Positions 23,492-31,334 of a stretch of DNA of 64,000 nucleotides are shown piece by piece (within the stretch, counting starts at the first letter, position 1; every line of letters starts with the position of its first letter). The notes under the pieces are model-generated. The model was not told the origin of the DNA, ran no database searches, and saw only the letters and a program-made list of their open reading frames with translations. This stretch comes from Hallerella sp964587155 (GTDB taxonomy: Bacteria > Fibrobacterota > Fibrobacteria > Fibrobacterales > Fibrobacteraceae): NCBI GenBank assembly GCA_964587155.1, contig CAZPKF010000002.1, positions 162,782 through 226,781 on the forward strand. The letters run 5' to 3'. The translations under genes and the position numbers were made by a program.

Positions 23492-25888
23492 ATGCGCTGT
23501 TTTTTGAACAAAGCCGTCTTTTCGTTGAGTATTTCGTTTTTTCCCGTCATTCTTTGGGCATATCCATCGAATCCGCTTCCCGTTTCGGTTGACAACGGAG
23601 AGCATTCGCTGTCAATTCGCCGCTTGGGGGATGAACATCATCGTTACACACAAACTCTTGACGGTTACTTGATTGTCCGCGGAGTTGATGGGCTTTATTA
23701 TTATGCGGATGAATCCGGAACTTCAAGTGGTGTCAAAGCGAAAAATACGGAAGATCGGAGCTTGCAAGAGAAAAATTTTCTGCAAAAACTGGACAGGGAA
23801 AAAATTTTCAGGGCGCATCGGAATTTGCATCCAGACAAACTTGTGCGCTCGGCGGCAAGTCGGAAAGGCCGTGCGCCATGGGTGCCTTTTGCCGGAGAGC
23901 CTTTGGATTTGGCAAAGTTTCCAAAGTTGAAGCTTCCCTCGGCAGAGCCTTTTGTCAATGGAACCAACCGATTCCCGGTGATTCTTATCGCAGGTTCCGG
24001 GAGTGAAAATGCGGATTCTATTGCTTATTGGAACCAGTTGAATTTGTCCGGCTACAATAAAAATTCGCATATCGGATCGGTGAAGGATTATTTCCGCGAT
24101 CAATCGAATGGCGTATTTATTCCCGCTTTTGACATTTACCTGGTAAGCGTGTCTGGCGCACTTTCAAGTTACAAAAACAATGAAGATGGTCTTTTGAAAG
24201 AAGCTATTTCCAACTTGAAAACAAAGTACGTCAATTTTGATGCTGCTGTTTACGATTCCGATGAAGACGGCGAAATTGATGCCGCTGGATTTCTTTATGC
24301 GGGGACCGAAGCTGAGGCGAATGGTTTGGGTGGTTATCATTATGAACTGCAATGGACCGCTTCTGGAAAACAGGATGCTGGAAACGGCAAAAAGTTCAAC
24401 AATTTTTTCATCATTTGTCAAATGGCAAGTTCTTCGGAACTGCAGCCCATCGCCACGTTCGTTCATGAATTCAGCCACGGCATGGGATTGAAGGATCACT
24501 ATTGCGTTTATGGCGATGATTGCTACCTGGATTATTCGGACAGTGTAAGTCAGGCTCCGGGGGCGCATGGGTGGGACGTCATGGCGACGGGAATGTATAA
24601 CAAAACGAATGGGGCGACTCCCCCCGGGTACAGTGCGTTTGAAAAGGAATTTATGGGCTGGATGTCTTATACGAATCTTTCGCCTTCTGCAGCGGTGACA
24701 GTCATTCCACCGTTGACCTCTTCTAATTCTGCTTATAAAATTTCCGTAGAAGGAAATAACGATGAATGGTTCATTTTGGAAAATCGCCAATTGTCGGGAT
24801 GGGATGCGTCTCTTCCGAATCACGGTATGTTGATTTGGCACATTGATTACGAAGCTAGCATTTGGAATGCGGATGCTCTGAACGATGTTCCCGCGCATCA
24901 AAGGATCGATGTCGTCGAAGCGGGAAATTTGAAGGTGACTGGTTATTCGAACGGTTTTTCGTTTGCGAATTTGGCGGATGATCCTTTTCCCGGCTCGCAA
25001 AACGTGACTCATTTTTCGGCATTCAAATCGTGGGCGGGCGTTGACTTGGGCGTTCAGCTGTATTCCATCACGGAAAACGAAGGAAATGTTTGTTTTGCCA
25101 CCCAAAGCGGAGTCTCTGTGGGAAATTGCCAAAAGTCGAGTTCCTCTTCTTCGGCTAGTTCTTCGAGTTCGCAAATGGGATCGTCTTCGTCCAGCTCTTC
25201 GGCGGATTGGACATTTTCCCGTTTCAATTACAGAGTGCCGCTTTTGAAAAATGCGGAATATGCGGTGGCTACAGCCGATTTGTCAGATGTTTTTGAATTT
25301 CTCGGCGTTTCTGAAAATCTTCAAACTTTGTATGAAAGCGGAGAACTTCTTTATTTTGGAATGGAATCCGATGGTTCGTTGAACGGCACTTCAACGGCGA
25401 CAGCTCCGGGAAACTGGTTTGATGCGTCGGAAAATATTTGCCAATGGGATTCGTTGGGAAAGGTGTCGCGACTCTTTTTGGAAGTGGATTTGACATCGAA
25501 AACGGCAAAAATTGGGCACCATCCGGTTGGAACTTTTGAAAAAAATGATTACACGGTTCGGGCGGCGCTCCGCTATGGGAATCACCAGGCGAATTTGTCT
25601 TTTATCGTTTCGCTTTCTGATTCGGCCTCTACCGCGATAGCGCACATGCGTTCCCAAGAAAATTCCATTCGCATTTTTGACCGAAAACTGGAACTTCGCA
25701 CGGCGTTTCCCGGGAAAAAGACAGTGAGTCTTTACAATCTTTCGGGAAAGGAACTTTTGCGCAAAACATTTGACTTGTCGCGGGCTGTCATCGATTTGGA
25801 ATCTTTGCCGAATGGAGGCGTCTTCGTTGTGAAAATTTCACAAAACGGCCACCGGGATATTTTGCGGCAAGTCATTTTCGAGCGCTAG
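23492..25888 (+). CDS. Secreted M6-family metalloprotease with poly-Ser linker
   Basis: 798 residues with a signal peptide. An N-terminal propeptide-like region (about 25-150) precedes a zinc protease domain of the immune inhibitor A (M6) type: HEFSHGMGLKDHY (HExxH-x2-G-x2-D) and a Met-turn GWDVMATGMYN. A linker of Ser runs (about 548-570) joins a beta-rich domain. The C-terminal ~60 residues (LYNLSGKEL, SLPNGGVFVVKI) resemble type A sorting domains of the type IX secretion system, so export and anchoring by that route is inferred. AAGGAG lies 10 bases before the ATG. The substrate is unknown; it may degrade extracellular protein. It converges with the next gene, 7 bases apart. Confidence 0.87.
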   Translation: MRCFLNKAVFSLSISFFPVILWAYPSNPLPVSVDNGEHSLSIRRLGDEHHRYTQTLDGYLIVRGVDGLYYYADESGTSSGVKAKNTEDRSLQEKNFLQKLDREKIFRAHRNLHPDKLVRSAASRKGRAPWVPFAGEPLDLAKFPKLKLPSAEPFVNGTNRFPVILIAGSGSENADSIAYWNQLNLSGYNKNSHIGSVKDYFRDQSNGVFIPAFDIYLVSVSGALSSYKNNEDGLLKEAISNLKTKYVNFDAAVYDSDEDGEIDAAGFLYAGTEAEANGLGGYHYELQWTASGKQDAGNGKKFNNFFIICQMASSSELQPIATFVHEFSHGMGLKDHYCVYGDDCYLDYSDSVSQAPGAHGWDVMATGMYNKTNGATPPGYSAFEKEFMGWMSYTNLSPSAAVTVIPPLTSSNSAYKISVEGNNDEWFILENRQLSGWDASLPNHGMLIWHIDYEASIWNADALNDVPAHQRIDVVEAGNLKVTGYSNGFSFANLADDPFPGSQNVTHFSAFKSWAGVDLGVQLYSITENEGNVCFATQSGVSVGNCQKSSSSSSASSSSSQMGSSSSSSSADWTFSRFNYRVPLLKNAEYAVATADLSDVFEFLGVSENLQTLYESGELLYFGMESDGSLNGTSTATAPGNWFDASENICQWDSLGKVSRLFLEVDLTSKTAKIGHHPVGTFEKNDYTVRAALRYGNHQANLSFIVSLSDSASTAIAHMRSQENSIRIFDRKLELRTAFPGKKTVSLYNLSGKELLRKTFDLSRAVIDLESLPNGGVFVVKISQNGHRDILRQVIFER

Positions 25889-25895
25889 CGAAAAA

Positions 25896-26789
25896 TCAGA
25901 ATCTTTTGGTCACCATGAATCCGAAAGAAGCGTAAAAGAGGTTGATTTCAGAAAGTTCGTCATCGGTTTGGAACAAGAGTATCCGCACGGGCATGGGAAA
26001 GTGGATGGACCAGGAATCACCGTGGAATCCGGTGGCGAATTGCGGTAAAATTTGAAAGAACCGGAGCGAAGATTTTTTAGTCAGATTCATACCCCAGTTG
26101 GCGGAGGCGATTCCCAAAAGGTTTAAGAACCAGCCGTTTTCAAAAATCCACGTGTAAGAATATCCGATGTCCGGACCTGCGTAAAGGAATTGTTGGTAAT
26201 CTTCAAAATAGGGCATCAGCGAATCCCGAGAAAGGATTCCCGTATAATACAGCCCCACACCCCAGATAAAACTTCCGTTGGATTTCCATTGTCGTCTGTC
26301 CAAAGAGTATGCGGCGCGGAGGGAATGCTCTTTGTTCCAGAGGTAATTCAAGTTGAATCCGGATTCGACTAGTAGCAAATCTGCTTTTTCAAATTTTTTC
26401 TCTTCGCTTTCAACATCGTAAAAGAATCCGTCAATGGCTTTCAGGTAGAGCCTCCAGAAAAAACGGTCTCCGTAATAATCGAGCTGGTGGTCTGTCGCAC
26501 GGCTCTGGGGTTTTTCTTTGTCGTATCCAAAAGAAAAGGCGAAAACGGAACTCCAGGTGAAGTCTCCGTATCCGCCGCCGATACCGATGTCAACGGAGCG
26601 GTTTGTCTTTAGCGCTTTACCGTCGAGAGTTTTCCCTACAAAGGAAGTGTAAGGGTAGCGGGCTAAGAATTGAATGGCAATCTTTTGGGGAAATGCCGTG
26701 ATGGCGGAATCCGCGGGAATCGTTTCTGCGCAAAGGAGTGCGGACAATAGCAAACAGAAAATGCCGATGTGTTTTGAAAAAATGTTCAC
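25896..26789 (-). CDS. Outer-membrane beta-barrel-like protein (DUF4421-like)
   Basis: 297 residues with a signal peptide (KHIGIFCLLLSALLCA). The rest alternates in a beta-barrel-like manner and ends in aromatic F. Similarity to the DUF4421 family is suggested by GIGGGYGDF, a YGDRFFWRLYLK segment and a C-terminal repeated-strand layout, recalled by eye only. I chose the GTG at 26789, which overlaps the stop of the upstream SprT-like gene (GTGA) and puts the signal peptide at the N-terminus; an ATG at 26861 would add 24 polar residues ahead of it. Function unknown. It is the last gene of a three-gene overlapped set. Confidence 0.65.
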   Translation of the reverse strand: MNIFSKHIGIFCLLLSALLCAETIPADSAITAFPQKIAIQFLARYPYTSFVGKTLDGKALKTNRSVDIGIGGGYGDFTWSSVFAFSFGYDKEKPQSRATDHQLDYYGDRFFWRLYLKAIDGFFYDVESEEKKFEKADLLLVESGFNLNYLWNKEHSLRAAYSLDRRQWKSNGSFIWGVGLYYTGILSRDSLMPYFEDYQQFLYAGPDIGYSYTWIFENGWFLNLLGIASANWGMNLTKKSSLRFFQILPQFATGFHGDSWSIHFPMPVRILLFQTDDELSEINLFYASFGFMVTKRF

Positions 26790-27655
26790 CGTTTTTCGCG
26801 AGCCCTTTTCCGCAAAGTCCGGATGTTTTGAGGAAGAATTTCCCGGTGCCATTTTGTCCACTGCTCATAATAAATGTAACGGCGTTCCCTCTGCCTGAAA
26901 TTTTTTCCGTGGACAATGCGCTTTCCTTTGACGACAACGGGAGGAATTGCGATATGCAAGCATTCGTGATAGACGACGCCCGCCACGGCGTAAAACGGAC
27001 AATTCTTAAAATCGTATCCGCGGCTGATGCTGATGAGGTCAATTTCATTGCCGGTGAGGGGGTCTGTTCTTTTGGTGTGAAAGCTGAGACCACCGATGCG
27101 GTTGCTCCAAGTAATGCGGACTTTCAGTTCACCGTTGAAATAGGTCGTGTTGACCGCTTCAAATATATCGTTCAGATTGTAATATTCGCCAACGGGTTGA
27201 ATGGGAGGAAGTTTTGTGTATTTTCGAATGGGATTTTTTCCCAAGTCCAAAAGAATCTGATCGGTGAGCTGCCAAATCCGCGAATTGCATTCTTTTAAAC
27301 GGGCTTTGATTCCTGGCGTTTTACGCTTGAAAGAAAGAATGGCGCATTCTTTGGCCAGTTCTCTCACCGGTGAAAATTCGGGGGCGGACATATACTCAGG
27401 CAATGTCAATTTATAAGAGACGGGGGGCTGTTCAAAGTCAAATAGTTTTTTCAAAAAATGGGGCGCATTTTCCAAAATTTTGTGTTGAAATTTTCCGCCC
27501 AATTTTTGGAAGCGGATACCTTTTTTCAAGCGTTTCGAATAGTGGATGCTTGCAGGTTCCCGGGAATCTTTTTTGTCAGAGGATTCATCGGGGCGGGAAG
27601 GTTGTTCTTTGAAAAAATCCGCGAACAGTTCGGTTTGAATCGATTCGTCTGTCAT
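26786..27655 (-). CDS. SprT-like zinc metallopeptidase domain protein
   Basis: 289 residues. The C-terminal half has the SprT/M48-like zinc motif YHECLHIAIPP (HExxH) and a later HGKNFRQRERRY segment that would supply the third ligand, preceded by NTTYFNGELKVRITWSNRIGG, typical for SprT-like domains. The N-terminal ~130 residues are charged and not recognised. SprT/Spartan relatives act on protein or DNA-protein crosslinks, but the bacterial role is not established. Both ends overlap neighbours (ATGA upstream, GTGA downstream), so it is co-translated with a YkgJ-type protein and a barrel protein. Confidence 0.78.
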   Translation of the reverse strand: MTDESIQTELFADFFKEQPSRPDESSDKKDSREPASIHYSKRLKKGIRFQKLGGKFQHKILENAPHFLKKLFDFEQPPVSYKLTLPEYMSAPEFSPVRELAKECAILSFKRKTPGIKARLKECNSRIWQLTDQILLDLGKNPIRKYTKLPPIQPVGEYYNLNDIFEAVNTTYFNGELKVRITWSNRIGGLSFHTKRTDPLTGNEIDLISISRGYDFKNCPFYAVAGVVYHECLHIAIPPVVVKGKRIVHGKNFRQRERRYIYYEQWTKWHREILPQNIRTLRKRAREKR

Positions 27656-28434
27656 GGGGCAGACTCCGGGAGAACGTTCATTCCCGCGTCTGTTTGGGCA
27701 AAGGCGGGTTCGTAGGCGTTCATGGCGAGGATCCCGCCGTAAAGGCTTTCGGGCAGATCAAGTCCGCGGTAATGGGCGGAAATATCGGCGATTTGCGTTT
27801 CCAAGTCGTCGGGCAAATAAACGATAAAACTGCGGTTCAAATCGGTCAGCAGGTGTTCTGGAACGCAATATTTTCCGGGAGTTTCGCTGAAATACATCCG
27901 GCAGGTCACAGGGCGCACGGAGTAAGAACCACAACTTCCCGATTTGAGCAGGAAGGGGCACGGAATGCCTTTTGAAAAGTAACGGATTAGGGCAGCGTCT
28001 TCGGGGTCTTCTGCTTCGAGGTTTTGACGGAGGGTGTTTTGGTAGGCCTTTGTGCGGAAAAGGCATTCTTCTAGATACGAGAACCACTGGGGACTTTTTC
28101 GGGTTTCGGCGTAAAATCGGACTAGTTCGAACGGTTCCACGGACATGGGAAAATGATGGCAGCAATTTCCACATCCCGCTTGGCATTGGATACCGGAAGG
28201 ATGCTGGGGAAGAACCGCCGAAAGGTAGCGGGAATAAGCGTCTTGGTAAAGTTTGCAAAAAGTCAGAATGTGCGGCAGTTCCCGGGAAAGGTTGTCTTCG
28301 GCGATGGCGCATTCCCTGTGATTTGCGCAGGCTATGGCATCGAGCCTTTCTTTTTCTTTTGAAAGGAGCGTCCGCATTAGCAAAACGGCATTTTTATAAG
28401 CTTTTGTCGGAAAATATTCAAAATCGGTATCCAC
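27652..28434 (-). CDS. YkgJ-family cysteine-cluster protein
   Basis: 260 residues. The Fe/Zn-cluster type motif of the YkgJ family is clear: CQAGCGNCC (about residues 84-92), then CPFL, GSCGSYSVRPVTCR. Proteins of this family are thought to bind a metal or Fe-S cluster; no enzymatic role is firmly known. The GTG start at 28434 lies 4 bases after a TATATTTG box and lacks a Shine-Dalgarno, as for der. It overlaps the SprT-like gene by ATGA. An internal ATG at codon 20 is a less likely start. Confidence 0.8.
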   Translation of the reverse strand: MDTDFEYFPTKAYKNAVLLMRTLLSKEKERLDAIACANHRECAIAEDNLSRELPHILTFCKLYQDAYSRYLSAVLPQHPSGIQCQAGCGNCCHHFPMSVEPFELVRFYAETRKSPQWFSYLEECLFRTKAYQNTLRQNLEAEDPEDAALIRYFSKGIPCPFLLKSGSCGSYSVRPVTCRMYFSETPGKYCVPEHLLTDLNRSFIVYLPDDLETQIADISAHYRGLDLPESLYGGILAMNAYEPAFAQTDAGMNVLPESAP

Positions 28435-28438
28435 GCTT

Positions 28439-28446
28439 CAAATATA
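28439..28446 (-). promoter_or_regulatory. TAnnTTTG box of the YkgJ-like gene
   Basis: TATATTTG followed by AAGC and then the GTG start, the same geometry as in der. Leaderless transcription is inferred. Confidence 0.5.
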
Positions 28447-28558
28447 TGAAGAGGAAAATCTTTTCGTTTCTCTTTTTGCAAAATGAATCTATTTTTTGTT
28501 GGGAGTCCAAGGGCGATAGCCCATGAACTGGCCTTTAAATTGCCCAGGAGACTGGAAA

Positions 28559-29791
28559 ATGAAATTGTCACATTTCTTGATTGGAACTGCGTTGTTGTCG
28601 TCTCTTTCGGGGTGCAATATATTTGATCCATCCGGTGAAGTTTCTGTTAAAACGGGGAACTCCTCTGCGCTGATTACAGAAGGGGATAGGTGCTTCCGCG
28701 ACGGGGATTATGACCGTGCCGTTGAGCTATTTTCCCGGGCGATTGCAAAGGATTCGACTCGTTCCGAGGCCTGGTTTGGACTTTCAAAGGCCAGCTTTTA
28801 CGCAGAAGGGGGAAATCCGTATTACCTTCTCCGCGAAGTGAATTCCGGTGCCACAATTCCCCTGATGGAACTGGATTCCGCCGAAGTGGAAAATTACGCC
28901 TCGGCGCTTCGGGCAACCCTGACCCCGCTGCGGGAACTGGTCCGCCGCGATACGATTTCTCGAAACGACCCTTCGCGGGAACTTTCGGACAGGCGTGTTG
29001 TTTATTCCAATTTTTCCGTCAGTTATGCGGTTTTGGAATTCGCGTCGACAATTTTGCAATTTCGCAAAAGTGCGGGGTCAACGCTATCCCTGTTTTTGCG
29101 GGATGATGGCTCTGTCGAAATGGACATTTCCAGTCTTTACGAAAAAGCGTTGGTAGATGAATCCGAAGCGATACGTCTCAACCGTGCCATTGATTCTTTA
29201 AAAAATGATTTGTCCCGGACGTTGGATTTTGTTTTACCTTCTGCAACGGAAACTCTTGAAAATTCCGGTCTTTTGGGTTCCGATGATTCTGTGGAGGTTT
29301 CGCAAATTCTGGATGGAACGCTGAAGGAAAATGCGGCGACGGTGGAAGCGTCGGTCAGCTATTATAAATTGGGAGACGGCGTAGATAATGATGGGGACGG
29401 TTGCGTCGATGAAGAAATTTTGGATGGGATGGACAACGATGGGGATGGATTCGTAGATGAAGATTTGCGTCTGGTTCCGTTAGTCCGCGATGCGGATTCG
29501 GCGATTGTTTCCATCGGAGTCGGCAAAGACAGTCTTGACCACGACAAAAACGGTGTTTTTGAAGATTTGCCGGAAAGAACTCTGATGAAAAACGGGCGAA
29601 TGCTTTTTGCTGCGGAATTTCCCAAAATCCATTGGAACGGCATTTCGGAAAATTCACCGCAACGGGAAATTGCCGCCGATACCGATTCGACAGACATCCA
29701 TTATCCTCTAGAAGCACGTAAGCGGCTTGTGGGAAGATGTTGGAATAATTACTCGGAAGAAGACTTCAAGGCCTGGTTCCGCAACCGCTAG
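28559..29791 (+). CDS. Lipoprotein with TPR and DNDGDG calcium-type repeats
   Basis: 410 residues from the ATG at 28559, which has AGGAG 8 bases upstream and places the lipobox (SLSGC) correctly; an ATG 36 bases earlier would lengthen the signal without reason. A TPR-like pair (GDRCFRDGDYDRAVELFSRA and SEAWFGLSKA) follows the Cys. Near residues 285-320 there are two acidic loops, DGVDNDGDG and DGMDNDGDG, like thrombospondin type 3 or EF-hand calcium loops. The rest is unknown. It is 8 bases upstream of an outer-membrane protein gene and probably works with it. Confidence 0.78.
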   Translation: MKLSHFLIGTALLSSLSGCNIFDPSGEVSVKTGNSSALITEGDRCFRDGDYDRAVELFSRAIAKDSTRSEAWFGLSKASFYAEGGNPYYLLREVNSGATIPLMELDSAEVENYASALRATLTPLRELVRRDTISRNDPSRELSDRRVVYSNFSVSYAVLEFASTILQFRKSAGSTLSLFLRDDGSVEMDISSLYEKALVDESEAIRLNRAIDSLKNDLSRTLDFVLPSATETLENSGLLGSDDSVEVSQILDGTLKENAATVEASVSYYKLGDGVDNDGDGCVDEEILDGMDNDGDGFVDEDLRLVPLVRDADSAIVSIGVGKDSLDHDKNGVFEDLPERTLMKNGRMLFAAEFPKIHWNGISENSPQREIAADTDSTDIHYPLEARKRLVGRCWNNYSEEDFKAWFRNR

Positions 29792-29799
29792 GAAATTTC

Positions 29800-31050
29800 A
29801 TGAAATCCTCACTGATTCTTTTTTTACTTCTTTGCGTTGGCGTCACCTTTGCCGCTCAGGGGCCGCGTCACAAATCCTTGCGGGCTTATGCCATGGGAAA
29901 CGCCCATGTCGCCATTGTCGACGATAAGGAAGCCATTTATTACAACTATGCGGGTCTTTCTCAAATGGGAAAACTCGGCAATTACGAAAAGTATCCGGAA
30001 ACGGGTTATTACCCTGGAAACTTTTTAGATGTGCGGTTGAACGTAGGCTTTGCGGGGCCGTTAGACGAGGCGAACGACATTTACCATACGATAGATGACG
30101 TGCGGAACCTTTACGATGCGGCTGAAGAGGACGTGGAAAAATTCGGCGGGACGACCGTGGAGCGGGCCTTTGCCGATTCCCTAGCCAATCATCCGGGCCT
30201 CACCAAGAAAATCAACAAATACGATCGTCTTCTGTTTACGTTGATGGCAAAATTCGATGCGGAACTCGCCTTTCACAATTTCGGAGGTTCCATTTGGGTC
30301 GATGGCAACGCCGCACCGTTTATCGATGGGGGAATCATCGTACCTTTTATCGGGGTGGATTCGTTTTATGTTGATGCCGTGGCGCAAATGGGCGGCGCTT
30401 TGGGAATTACGGAAAACTTCTCTGTCGGCGCTGGCTTGAAACTAGCTAAAAGGCAAACGGTCCAGAGTGTCCGGATTGATGCATCCAATTTCGGTTTTGT
30501 AGGAGATACGCTCGAAGAAAGGCTAGACGATGCATGGTCGGATTTTGCCGAATTCAAAAATATCGGATTTGGAATGGATTTGGGCGTGCTTTACCGTGCT
30601 AGCAGGGAAGTGCGCCTCGGGGCCTCTTGCAATAATATCTTTTTTACAGAATTGGATGGCGAACGCATTTTGCCGAATTTGACAGTAGGCATGGCATACA
30701 GTCCGCGCTTTTTTAATCGGAATACGGCATTTTCGCGCAAGGTGAACCTGGCTTTGGACTATGAAAACGCCTTGTCGCGGGAGCACAATTACAAAACGCT
30801 CAGCCATTTGAACTTTGGCTTGGAAATCGAACAGGTACTGCTCGCTTTCCCCGGATATAACGACAATTTTAGGATTCTCAAATTGCGGCTTTCTGGGGGA
30901 TTTCACGGCGGCTATCCGTCGGCTGGAGTTGCTCTGGAAATGCTCCGGTTCATCGAAGTGGAATTTGCCACTTGGGGAGAAGAACGCGGTTATTATACAG
31001 GTCAAAACGAAGACCGTATTTACATGGCTCAAGTCAGTTTAGGATTTTGA
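29800..31050 (+). CDS. Outer-membrane beta-barrel protein (FadL/PorV-like layout)
   Basis: 416 residues with a signal peptide (LILFLLLCVGVTFA). The segment RAYAMGNAHVAIVDDKEAIYYNYAGLSQ begins like FadL/PorV-type barrels (AMG.A..A..D...YYNPAGL). The body shows alternating strands and the protein ends QVSLGF, with a terminal Phe as outer-membrane barrels have. It may be a transporter or a secretion-associated barrel, and a link to the preceding lipoprotein is likely from the 8-base gap. No substrate can be given. Confidence 0.75.
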   Translation: MKSSLILFLLLCVGVTFAAQGPRHKSLRAYAMGNAHVAIVDDKEAIYYNYAGLSQMGKLGNYEKYPETGYYPGNFLDVRLNVGFAGPLDEANDIYHTIDDVRNLYDAAEEDVEKFGGTTVERAFADSLANHPGLTKKINKYDRLLFTLMAKFDAELAFHNFGGSIWVDGNAAPFIDGGIIVPFIGVDSFYVDAVAQMGGALGITENFSVGAGLKLAKRQTVQSVRIDASNFGFVGDTLEERLDDAWSDFAEFKNIGFGMDLGVLYRASREVRLGASCNNIFFTELDGERILPNLTVGMAYSPRFFNRNTAFSRKVNLALDYENALSREHNYKTLSHLNFGLEIEQVLLAFPGYNDNFRILKLRLSGGFHGGYPSAGVALEMLRFIEVEFATWGEERGYYTGQNEDRIYMAQVSLGF

Positions 31051-31055
31051 TTTGT

Positions 31056-31063
31056 TATCTTTG
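31056..31063 (+). promoter_or_regulatory. TAnnTTTG box upstream of the cobalamin riboswitch
   Basis: TATCTTTG just after the upstream stop codon matches the FCB box exactly. A transcript from here would have a leader of about 265 bases that includes the riboswitch. Confidence 0.45.
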
Positions 31064-31164
31064 GCGAAAATGCGTCCCATGCCCTGAAAAGCTGCAAGGA
31101 TTTGTGCCGTTCGAAAACTTCGCCGGTCAAATTTTTGTAAGAGAATCCCGTGCCATGTCGTTTC

Positions 31165-31332
31165 TTTTTTGATTGGAAACATTCGTGAATCCGGGAACGG
31201 TCCCGCCGCTGTAAGGGTGGACGAAACCGGCAGAAACCAATGCTCGAAAGAGTGTGAAGGAGCCGGGAGTAGAATGATCCCCGAGTCAGAAGAACTGTGG
31301 GACGTGAAAGGGTGAAAAGCCCATTCGGAGTC
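31165..31332 (+). promoter_or_regulatory. Cobalamin (adenosylcobalamin-type) riboswitch
   Basis: The core matches the family consensus: GTGAATCC, then CGGTCCCGCCGCTGTAAGGG, a variable arm with GCTCGAAAGAG, then GATGATCC-like AATGATCCCC and a B12-box-like GAGTCAGAAGAACTG. A small hairpin (GGG, TGAAAAG, CCC) follows and the GGAG ribosome-binding site of the TonB receptor lies right after it, so control is probably at translation initiation, off when cobalamin binds. No intrinsic terminator with a T run is visible before the gene. It governs the receptor and probably the lipoprotein behind it. Confidence 0.9.
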
Positions 31333-31334
31333 GT

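Noticed and set aside
24164..25174. 336-codon minus-strand frame inside the M6 protease gene
   Set aside because: Antisense shadow: Arg/Ile-rich composition, no motifs, and the plus strand has a clear HExxH protease.
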